Positions 1-5,035 of a stretch of DNA of 5,035 nt are shown here, piece by piece (the stretch's first letter is position 1; each line of letters starts with the position of its first letter). Location of the stretch: the NCBI GenBank assembly GCA_002342805.1, contig DDQW01000005.1:1-5035 (forward strand), written 5' to 3'. The DNA comes from Clostridiales bacterium UBA2432. Lineage in GTDB: Bacteria > Bacillota > Clostridia > Lachnospirales > Vallitaleaceae. Under the pieces are notes generated by a model. It was given only the letters and a program-made list of their open reading frames with translations, did not search any database and was not told where the DNA came from. Both the position numbers and the translations under genes were made by a program.

Positions 1-486
1 TGCAATATATTGATTCACACGACCAAGAATATCTGTAAAAACCCGTCCCAATCGATACTCTGAAATAAGCGACATTCCCACTTCATTTGTTATAATCACT
101 TGCTTTCCGGATTTTTTTTTCATTGATTCCATAATGTTTTCAAAATAATGAAGAATTTCTTTTTCAATCGTTTCTGCCTCTTCTTGATTTATATGATCCA
201 AATCAGAACATCGTTCAAACAGTATGTTTGTAATCGTTGTTCCCACACAATCGAGAATCGTATGATGGCAAGAAGACATTTGAATAGATTTGTCCATATC
301 TTTATATCCTTCAAGCGTTTGATATTTATCTCCTCGACGTTTTTGATGATGTTCCACACGACGCTTCATTTCGTCATCTGTTATTGTTGCCGTTGCCAAA
401 TACAAAATATCTTCTTCCATATTCAACCGTTCTTCACCATAACTACTTTTTCCACTACGTGTCCCCCCGGTTATTAGTATAATCAT
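1..486 (-). CDS. cobU: Adenosylcobinamide kinase / adenosylcobinamide-phosphate guanylyltransferase, 3' end cut by the window edge
   Basis: This cytoplasmic enzyme phosphorylates adenosylcobinamide and then transfers GMP to it, giving the AdoCbi-GDP used in the nucleotide-loop assembly of cobalamin (B12). Reading leftward from the ATG at 486, 162 codons stay open to the edge. What is visible: a P-loop GGTRSGKS at residues 7-14; a YLATA strand at 29-33; DDEMKRRVEHH at 37-47, holding the histidine pair where CobU is guanylylated (His46 in the Salmonella enzyme); LDCVGTTITN at 78-87; and near the cut end TNEVGM (133-138) and EYRLGRVFTDILGRVNQ (143-159), the family's C-terminal signature. CobU proteins are usually about 180 residues, so roughly 20 are missing. 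The start is supported by a strong ribosome site 9 bases upstream. No other cobalamin gene is visible, so whether it belongs to a cob operon continuing to the left is unknown. Identification is firm. Confidence 0.95.
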   Translation of the reverse strand, partial: MIILITGGTRSGKSSYGEERLNMEEDILYLATATITDDEMKRRVEHHQKRRGDKYQTLEGYKDMDKSIQMSSCHHTILDCVGTTITNILFERCSDLDHINQEEAETIEKEILHYFENIMESMKKKSGKQVIITNEVGMSLISEYRLGRVFTDILGRVNQYIA

Positions 487-495
487 TTAATTTTG

Positions 496-504
496 CTCCT
501 TTCT
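496..504 (-). promoter_or_regulatory. Ribosome binding site of cobU
   Basis: On the minus strand this reads AGAAAGGAG, with 9 bases (487-495) before the ATG. It supports the start at 486. It lies next to the predicted -10 of the divergent phosphohexomutase gene, so the two regulatory regions are interleaved. Confidence 0.8.
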
Positions 505-505
505 A

Positions 506-514
506 TGCTATAAT
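506..514 (+). promoter_or_regulatory. Probable promoter (extended -10) of the phosphohexomutase gene
   Basis: The plus strand has TGCTATAAT: a perfect TATAAT at 509-514 preceded by TGn, the extended -10 motif. The hexamer 17 bases upstream (486-491, TTTAAT) matches TTGACA at only 3 of 6 positions, which an extended -10 can compensate for. Transcription would begin near 520 and give a leader of about 40 bases before the ATG at 561. This is inference from motif and position; AT-rich spacers can produce such a match by chance. Confidence 0.5.
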
Positions 515-550
515 CATTTACGAAAACAATCTATAAATTTATAAATCCAT

Positions 551-556
551 GGAGGT
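551..556 (+). promoter_or_regulatory. Ribosome binding site that decides the phosphohexomutase start
   Basis: GGAGGT here lies 4-5 bases before the ATG at 561. An in-frame ATG at 549 overlaps this site and has no Shine-Dalgarno sequence of its own, so the gene should start at 561. Confidence 0.8.
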
Positions 557-560
557 TATT

Positions 561-2054
561 ATGTCATCTTATTTAAAGCTTCAGAATGGTTCAGATGTTC
601 GTGGTGTTGCTCTTGAGGGCGTTCCCGGCGAATCTGTTAATCTAACACACCTTGAAACTTATCACATTGCAATTTCCTTTGCCAAATGGTTATCCGTCAA
701 ATTAAACAAACCGACAGATGCACTAAGGATTTCTGTTGGCTGTGATTCCAGACTTAGTGCTAAGAGCTTAAAAAAGGGTATTTTTAGCGGATTAGCCTCT
801 TGTAGTGTTACGCCATATGATTGCGGCATCACATCTACACCTTCTGTTTTTATGAGTACCGTATTTGAAGAAAGTCAATTTGACGGCGGCATTATGCTGA
901 CAGCCAGTCATCTTCCTTTTAATAAAAATGGTATGAAATTCTTCACCCGTGAAGGTGGTTTAAACAAAACGGATATCCACACATTATTATCATCGATTGT
1001 TCCCACAGACTACCTTGAAGATTTATCGACTGTAAAGGAATTTGATCTTGTTAAGCACTATAGTCAACACATTGTTCAAATGATTCGTGACGGTGTAAAC
1101 GCAGATGATTACAATCAGCCCCTCAAAAACATGCATATTATTGTTGACGCTGGTAATGGTGCCGGTGGTTTTTTTGCCGCCCATGTCTTGAGTCCTCTTG
1201 GTGCTGATACCTCCGGAAGTCAATTTTTAGATCCGGACGGAAACTTTCCTAATCATATCCCAAACCCTGAAGATACAAATGCCATTAACTCCATCATCCA
1301 TGCAACGTTAAAAACAAATGCCGATCTTGGAATTATCTTTGATACCGATGTTGACCGTGCTGCAGTTATTGACCATGACGGTCAAGCCATTAATCGCAAC
1401 AAACTTATTGCACTTATGAGTGCCATTACATTATCTGAGCATCCCGGGTCTACAATTGTAACTGATTCGGTTACCTCTGACGGTTTAGAAAAATTCATCA
1501 CCGAATTAGGCGGACATCATCATCGTTTTAAACGAGGCTACAAAAATGTTATTGACGAATCCATCCGATTAAACAATGAAGGAACGCCCAGTCATTTAGC
1601 GATTGAGACATCCGGACACGGGGCATTTAAAGATAATTACTTCTTAGATGATGGTGCATATATCGTCACAAAGATACTAATTATCTTAGCCCAACTACGC
1701 AAAGAAAATAAGGACATCTCCGATTTAATTACTACACTTGAAGAACCAAAAGACGCCGTGGAAATACGTTTGACCATAACAGAAGATGATTTTAAAAGTT
1801 ATGGTCAAACAATTTTAGACGATTTCAAATCTTACGTAAGCGATAATCCTCATTACACACTTGTCTCACCTAACTATGAAGGCGTACGTGTAAATTATGA
1901 CTTCGACGGTATAAAAGGTTGGGTTCTTATCCGATTATCCTTACATGATCCGGTTATCCCAATCAATATCGAATCAACAAATGAAAACGGATGCGATGTT
2001 GCGCAAAAAGATCTTTTCTCATTCTTAGAAGCCTACGACCAACTTGCTAAATAA
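561..2054 (+). CDS. Alpha-D-phosphohexomutase (phosphoglucomutase/phosphomannomutase family, chloroplast-like subfamily)
   Basis: Enzymes of this family interconvert hexose 1-phosphates and 6-phosphates through a phosphoserine and feed glycogen, cell-wall and sugar-nucleotide synthesis in the cytoplasm. The protein has 497 residues, a normal length. Numbering from the ATG at 561: NGSDVRGVALEG near the N-terminus (9-20); the catalytic loop TASHLPFNKNGMK (114-126) with the phosphorylated serine at 116; the metal loop DTDVDR with Asp261, Asp263 and Asp265; the sugar-binding loop ETSGH (349-353); and the C-terminal phosphate-binding loop RLSLHDPV (458-465). All four active-site loops are present, so it should be active. 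The last loop differs from the common RxSGTEP form and, with the N-terminal NGSDVRG motif, resembles as I recall the plant chloroplast and clostridial members annotated as PGM/PMM family. Glucose versus mannose preference cannot be decided from the sequence, so I give no symbol. It appears monocistronic: cobU diverges upstream and lysR converges downstream. Confidence 0.92.
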   Translation: MSSYLKLQNGSDVRGVALEGVPGESVNLTHLETYHIAISFAKWLSVKLNKPTDALRISVGCDSRLSAKSLKKGIFSGLASCSVTPYDCGITSTPSVFMSTVFEESQFDGGIMLTASHLPFNKNGMKFFTREGGLNKTDIHTLLSSIVPTDYLEDLSTVKEFDLVKHYSQHIVQMIRDGVNADDYNQPLKNMHIIVDAGNGAGGFFAAHVLSPLGADTSGSQFLDPDGNFPNHIPNPEDTNAINSIIHATLKTNADLGIIFDTDVDRAAVIDHDGQAINRNKLIALMSAITLSEHPGSTIVTDSVTSDGLEKFITELGGHHHRFKRGYKNVIDESIRLNNEGTPSHLAIETSGHGAFKDNYFLDDGAYIVTKILIILAQLRKENKDISDLITTLEEPKDAVEIRLTITEDDFKSYGQTILDDFKSYVSDNPHYTLVSPNYEGVRVNYDFDGIKGWVLIRLSLHDPVIPINIESTNENGCDVAQKDLFSFLEAYDQLAK

Positions 2055-2925
2055 TTTTTTGGTTTGTCATAAAATCTATAAAGGTCTTTGACGCAATGGA
2101 AAGGGAATCACCTTTTTTATAAAGTAAACCAACACTTCGTGGTGGCAAGGGTGGTTCTACTTTCCATTCGTAAAGACTTTTTTCTTCAAGTTCTTTCTGA
2201 ACAAAATCATAAATCACCGCTGAAACCCCTAACCCAATTTTTGCGAACTCAATTAAGAACTCCATGCTACTGATTTCAATATCCACATTTACATTTCCCT
2301 GATTCTCGACAAAATGTTCATCATAATGCTGTCGTGTTGAATTCTTTTTTTCCAGAAGAAGTAAGGGATATTCTTCTAAGTCCTTGATTGATAGGGCCGG
2401 TTTTGGTGGTTTGATTTTTGCGACGAAGGTATCCTGAATTGTCATCAATTCATAATATTTGTAGCGTTGCCGATCACCTACTTCACTTATAATAGCACAA
2501 TCTATTTTCCCAGATTCAAGTAATTCCAAGGTCTCAGGACTTGTTCGATTCACGATTTCTATTTTTAGTTTTGGAAAACGCTCATGAAATGTTTTTAAAT
2601 GAGGAATAAAAAAATACTTACATAATATATTGCTAATACCAATACGTACACTACCATAGGTTCTTCCTTTTAACTGACGTATACGTTTTTCACCAAGTTC
2701 TAATTGCTCAAATGCTTCTTTAACATAGTCATATAGTATCTCGCCTTCTCGCGTCAGCGTAACTCCCTTGGGATTACGGATAAATAGTTGAACATCCAGT
2801 TCATTTTCTAAGGTTTTGACCGACTTTGTAACTGCCGGTTGTGAAACAAAGAGCACTTTAGCCGCTTTTGAAATACTTCCATGCTCTGCAACTTTGTAAA
2901 AAACTTTATACTGTTCAGTTGTCAT
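2047..2925 (-). CDS. LysR-type transcriptional regulator, probable regulator of leuCD
   Basis: A 292-residue LysR-family DNA-binding regulator, the usual length for the family. The N-terminal winged helix-turn-helix spans about residues 1-60, with the characteristic SISKAAKVLFVSQPAVTKSV (17-36) and ENELDVQLFIR (40-50). A linker helix follows (about 60-88), then a two-lobed effector-binding domain from about 90, beginning GSVRIGISN. Within it, NSTRQHYDEHF (195-205) and IGLGVSAVI (230-238) correspond to the segments that line the effector cleft and its hinge. I chose the ATG at 2925 because GGAG stands 7 bases upstream and because LysR proteins begin a few residues before the first helix; an in-frame ATG at 2964 would add 13 residues but has no ribosome site. 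Its divergent position beside leuC and the shared T-N11-A dyads suggest that it controls leuCD and itself. The effector is unknown; a leucine-pathway intermediate is a guess. Its 3' end overlaps the phosphohexomutase stop by 8 bases. Confidence 0.93.
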   Translation of the reverse strand: MTTEQYKVFYKVAEHGSISKAAKVLFVSQPAVTKSVKTLENELDVQLFIRNPKGVTLTREGEILYDYVKEAFEQLELGEKRIRQLKGRTYGSVRIGISNILCKYFFIPHLKTFHERFPKLKIEIVNRTSPETLELLESGKIDCAIISEVGDRQRYKYYELMTIQDTFVAKIKPPKPALSIKDLEEYPLLLLEKKNSTRQHYDEHFVENQGNVNVDIEISSMEFLIEFAKIGLGVSAVIYDFVQKELEEKSLYEWKVEPPLPPRSVGLLYKKGDSLSIASKTFIDFMTNQKII

Positions 2926-2932
2926 AAAACCA

Positions 2933-2936
2933 CTCC
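2933..2936 (-). promoter_or_regulatory. Ribosome binding site that decides the lysR start
   Basis: The minus strand reads GGAG here, inside AGATGGAGTGG, 7 bases before the ATG at 2925. The other in-frame ATG at 2964 is preceded only by A/T-rich sequence. Confidence 0.75.
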
Positions 2937-2940
2937 ATCT

Positions 2941-2966
2941 ATAACTTTTAGTTATGTCGAACATAA
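2941..2966. promoter_or_regulatory. Predicted LysR-type operator: two overlapping T-N11-A dyads
   Basis: Two perfect inverted repeats are visible. ATAAC-TTTTA-GTTAT (2941-2955) contains T2942-N11-A2954. TTATGT-CGA-ACATAA (2952-2966) contains T2953-N11-A2965. Their centres (2948 and 2959) are 11 bases apart, so they lie on roughly the same face of the helix. T-N11-A within a dyad is the established recognition pattern of LysR-family proteins, and the site sits between a lysR gene and its divergent neighbour. Binding here would cover the 5' leader or promoter of lysR (autorepression) and the region upstream of the leuC promoter (activation). The repeats are seen directly; the function is inferred. 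Confidence 0.7.
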
Positions 2967-3000
2967 TATTTTATCATTTTATTTATATCTTTTTTTATTA

Positions 3001-3006
3001 TACAAT
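3001..3006 (+). promoter_or_regulatory. Candidate -10 element of the leuCD promoter
   Basis: TACAAT matches the -10 consensus at 5 of 6 positions. Transcription would start near 3013, placing the two dyad centres at about -65 and -54, where LysR activators usually bind. The hexamer 17 bases upstream (2978-2983, TTTATT) is a poor -35, as is common for activator-dependent promoters. The overlapping TATACA (2999-3004) is an alternative. A second TACAAT (3015-3020) is less likely because its start point would leave almost no leader before the ribosome site. Confidence 0.4.
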
Positions 3007-3026
3007 GGAATTAATACAATGTAAAG

Positions 3027-3032
3027 AAAGGA
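3027..3032 (+). promoter_or_regulatory. Ribosome binding site of leuC
   Basis: AAAGGA, 9 bases before the ATG at 3042. No other in-frame ATG nearby competes with this start, and the resulting N-terminus MAGKTLYEKIW is typical of LeuC. Confidence 0.75.
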
Positions 3033-3041
3033 TGAACGAAT

Positions 3042-4454
3042 ATGGCAGGAAAAACACTTTATGAAAAAATTTGGGCAAAACATCTCGTCGACCAAGAAGA
3101 AGGAAAACCCGCTATCATTTATATTGATCTACATCTTGTGCACGAAGTCACCTCACCTCAAGCCTTTGAAGGATTACGTTTAGCAAATCGAAAGGTTCGA
3201 AGACCTGAATTAACGTTTGCAACGATGGATCACAATGTTCCGACCAAAGATCGCTACAATATTAAAGATCCAATCTCGAAAAAGCAAATTGAAACCTTAG
3301 AAGCCAACTGCGAAGAATTCGGTGTAACACTTTTCGGACTTAAGAGTCCGCATCAAGGGATTGTTCATGTTATCGGTCCTGAACTTGGATTAACGCTTCC
3401 CGGCAAAACAATTGTGTGCGGAGACAGTCATACAGCTACCCATGGAGCGTTTGGTGCTCTTGCTTTTGGCATCGGCACAAGCGAAGTCGAACATGTTATG
3501 GCGACCCAATGCCTTCAACAAAGTAAATCCAAAACAATGAATATTCACTTGAATGGGGAGCTCCCTCTTGGTGTTACTGCAAAAGACATTATTCTCGGCA
3601 TCATTAGTCAAAACGGAACAGATTTCGGTACCGGTTATGTAATGGAATTCACCGGGGATGCGATTAAAAAAACAACAATGGAAGAACGTCTAACCATTTG
3701 TAACATGGCCATTGAAGCCGGTGCACGCGCTGGACTTATCGCTCCGGATGAAACAACGTTTAACTACCTAAAAGGTCGGAAATATGCTCCAAAAGATGAA
3801 GCATTTGATTTGGCCGTAGAAGAATGGAAAGAACTTGTTTCAGATTCAGATGCCGTGTATGACCGCGTGATAGAATTCGATTTAAATCAACTCGAACCTC
3901 AAGTCACATGGGGAACCTCTCCGTCAATGGGTGCAAGTATAAATGATACCGTGCCTTATCCTTCTGACTTTGAAACACCGGATGAACAACATTCCTGTCA
4001 AAAGGCATTAGAATACATGGGACTCACTTCCGGAACTCCAATGCATCAAATTCCAATTGATGTTGTCTTTATCGGTTCCTGTACAAATGGCCGAATTGAA
4101 GATTTACGCGCGGCCGCTGTTGTTGCCAAGGGTCGAAAAGTAAACGAAAACGTAACCGCATTAGTTGTTCCCGGCTCTCAAAAAGTTAAACTTGCTGCTG
4201 AAGCCGAAGGTCTTGATCAAGTCTTTATTGATGCAGGATTTGAATGGCGCGAATCCGGGTGTAGCATGTGCCTTGCAATGAATCCGGATTATCTTCAACC
4301 CAAAGAACGTTGTGCATCAACATCAAATCGAAACTTTGAAGGGCGACAAGGACGTGGCGGACGTACACACTTAGTCTCTCCCGCTATGGCCGCAGCCGCT
4401 GCTATTGCCGGTCACTTTGTCGATGTAAGAGATCTCAGTCAACTTGATGCCTAA
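3042..4454 (+). CDS. leuC: 3-isopropylmalate dehydratase, large subunit
   Basis: LeuC is the [4Fe-4S] subunit of isopropylmalate isomerase. With LeuD it converts 2-isopropylmalate to 3-isopropylmalate in leucine synthesis, in the cytoplasm. The 470-residue product is close to the 466 of E. coli LeuC and collinear with it at the cluster ligands: Cys347 (IGSCTNGRIEDLR), Cys407 and Cys410 (ESGCSMCLAMNPD). Other aconitase-superfamily landmarks are YIDLHLVHEVTSPQAFEGL (27-45), MDHNVPT (62-68), GDSHTATHGAFGALAFGIG (127-145) and TSNRNFEGRQG (427-437). Length and motifs point to the bacterial LeuC type rather than the shorter (about 420-residue) archaeal-type homoaconitase/isopropylmalate isomerase subunit, though side activity on citramalate is common in leucine/isoleucine pathways and cannot be excluded. 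It is followed at once by leuD, whose ribosome site overlaps the leuC stop codon, so the two are very probably cotranscribed and translationally coupled. Expression is likely controlled by the divergent LysR protein. Confidence 0.97.
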   Translation: MAGKTLYEKIWAKHLVDQEEGKPAIIYIDLHLVHEVTSPQAFEGLRLANRKVRRPELTFATMDHNVPTKDRYNIKDPISKKQIETLEANCEEFGVTLFGLKSPHQGIVHVIGPELGLTLPGKTIVCGDSHTATHGAFGALAFGIGTSEVEHVMATQCLQQSKSKTMNIHLNGELPLGVTAKDIILGIISQNGTDFGTGYVMEFTGDAIKKTTMEERLTICNMAIEAGARAGLIAPDETTFNYLKGRKYAPKDEAFDLAVEEWKELVSDSDAVYDRVIEFDLNQLEPQVTWGTSPSMGASINDTVPYPSDFETPDEQHSCQKALEYMGLTSGTPMHQIPIDVVFIGSCTNGRIEDLRAAAVVAKGRKVNENVTALVVPGSQKVKLAAEAEGLDQVFIDAGFEWRESGCSMCLAMNPDYLQPKERCASTSNRNFEGRQGRGGRTHLVSPAMAAAAAIAGHFVDVRDLSQLDA

Positions 4455-4460
4455 AGGAGG
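4453..4460 (+). promoter_or_regulatory. Ribosome binding site of leuD, overlapping the leuC stop
   Basis: AAAGGAGG begins inside the leuC TAA stop (4452-4454) and lies 6 bases before the leuD ATG at 4467. It is near-consensus, and its position suggests that ribosomes ending leuC help initiate leuD, matching subunit amounts. Confidence 0.85.
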
Positions 4461-4466
4461 ATAATT

Positions 4467-5035
4467 ATGAAAGCATTTACTAAAACAACCGGTCTTGTTC
4501 TACCTATTGATCGTACAAATATCGATACGGATGCAATTATTCCAAAACAATTTTTAAAGCGTATTGAACGCAGTGGATTTGGTCAATTTCTTTTTTATGA
4601 ATTTCGCTATGATGAAAACGACCATCCGATAGATGACTCTGTTTTTAATCAAGAACGTTATGATGGAGCTTCCATCCTGATTTCAAGAGCAAACTTCGGA
4701 TGTGGCTCATCCCGAGAACATGCTCCTTGGGCTTTAGAAGATTATGGATTTAAAGTTATTATCGCGCCAAGTTTTGCTGATATCTTTTTTAACAATTGTT
4801 TTAATAATGGTATATTGCCAATTCGATTAGATAATGACATCATGGACATACTTTTTGAAAAAACATATGCTAGTCCCGGATATACCTTAACGGTTGATTT
4901 AGAAGAACAAACCGTATGTGACAATGCCGGATTTTCAACACATTTTGAGATTGATTCCTTTCAGAAAAATAAGTTACTCAAAGGATTAGATGATATTGGG
5001 TTAACGTTATTGAAGGCAGATAAGATTGATGCATA
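4467..5035 (+). CDS. leuD: 3-isopropylmalate dehydratase, small subunit (reaches the window edge)
   Basis: LeuD is the swivelling small subunit that completes the isopropylmalate isomerase active site with LeuC. The reading frame is open from the ATG at 4467 to the last base: 189 codons plus the two bases TA, so the next codon is either a stop or the tyrosine often found at this point in LeuD. Visible signatures are NIDTDAIIPKQFLKRI (18-33), followed by GFGQFLFYEFRYDE (37-50); the strongly conserved NFGCGSSREHAPWAL (76-90), which forms the substrate-binding loop; and APSFADIFFNNCFNNGILPI (100-119). E. coli LeuD has 201 residues, so the protein is complete or lacks only a short tail. The length and the N-terminal section match the bacterial type (about 200 residues) rather than the shorter archaeal type. 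It lies 12 bases after leuC on the same strand. Whether leuB or leuA follows is outside the window. Confidence 0.95.
   Translation, partial: MKAFTKTTGLVLPIDRTNIDTDAIIPKQFLKRIERSGFGQFLFYEFRYDENDHPIDDSVFNQERYDGASILISRANFGCGSSREHAPWALEDYGFKVIIAPSFADIFFNNCFNNGILPIRLDNDIMDILFEKTYASPGYTLTVDLEEQTVCDNAGFSTHFEIDSFQKNKLLKGLDDIGLTLLKADKIDA

Noticed and set aside
148..477. Plus-strand open frame of 109 codons opposite cobU
   Set aside because: It is antisense to a clearly conserved cobU, its product is low-complexity (rich in F, I, C and H) with no family likeness, and there is no ribosome site before its ATG.
487..560. Cobalamin riboswitch upstream of cobU
   Set aside because: The spacer is 74 bases, far shorter than a cobalamin riboswitch (about 200 bases), and no B12-box-like motif is seen.
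1023..1223. Minus-strand open frame inside the phosphohexomutase gene
   Set aside because: It lies wholly antisense to a well-conserved catalytic gene and has no recognisable product.
2038..2063. Possible bidirectional terminator at the phosphohexomutase/lysR junction
   Set aside because: Only 5-base arms (ACCAA and TTGGT) around a 16-base loop can be paired, with few G-C pairs; the T-run falls inside the loop rather than after a stem. Too weak to annotate.
2088..2273. Plus-strand open frame inside lysR
   Set aside because: It is the complement of the LysR effector domain; it has no family resemblance and no supporting start signals.
2926..3041. T-box or leucine attenuator upstream of leuC
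   Set aside because: From the likely transcription start the leader is only about 30 bases, with no leucine-rich leader peptide and no T-box sequence or terminator hairpin.
3390..3611. Minus-strand open frame inside leuC
   Set aside because: It is antisense to the conserved GDSHTATHG region of LeuC, so it is a by-product of constrained coding.
4742..4924. Minus-strand open frame inside leuD
   Set aside because: It is antisense to conserved LeuD sequence and has no recognisable product.

Overview
The window reads as chromosomal DNA of a low-GC Gram-positive bacterium, probably Firmicutes/Clostridia-like. This rests on AT-rich coding sequence, strong Shine-Dalgarno sites (GGAGG-type) before every gene whose start is visible, compact spacing and the types of gene present. 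I cannot name a genus. There is no sign of phage, transposon, CRISPR, rRNA or tRNA.

There are five genes, three transcribed rightward and two leftward. Positions 1-486 (minus strand) hold the 5' nine-tenths of cobU, the bifunctional cobinamide kinase/guanylyltransferase of cobalamin nucleotide-loop assembly; its C-terminus lies beyond the left edge. A 74-base divergent spacer separates it from a complete alpha-D-phosphohexomutase (561-2054, plus), of the subfamily also found in plant chloroplasts. That gene converges on, and overlaps by 8 bases, a complete LysR-type regulator (2047-2925, minus). The regulator is divergent from leuC (3042-4454, plus), followed at 12 bases by leuD (4467 to the right edge). 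Together leuC and leuD encode the two subunits of isopropylmalate isomerase in leucine biosynthesis.

The most informative non-coding element is in the 116-base lysR/leuC spacer. Two perfect dyads, each matching the LysR-family T-N11-A rule, sit 11 bases apart, about one helical turn, centre to centre (2942-2954 and 2953-2965). They lie at about -65 and -54 from a plausible leuC transcription start. This fits a regulator that represses itself and activates leuCD. leuA and leuB are not in the window.

I found no clearly new biological system. The points worth a second look are the tandem operator, the locally dedicated leuCD regulator, the unusual phosphate-binding loop of the phosphohexomutase, and two translation starts that should be placed downstream of the first in-frame ATG.
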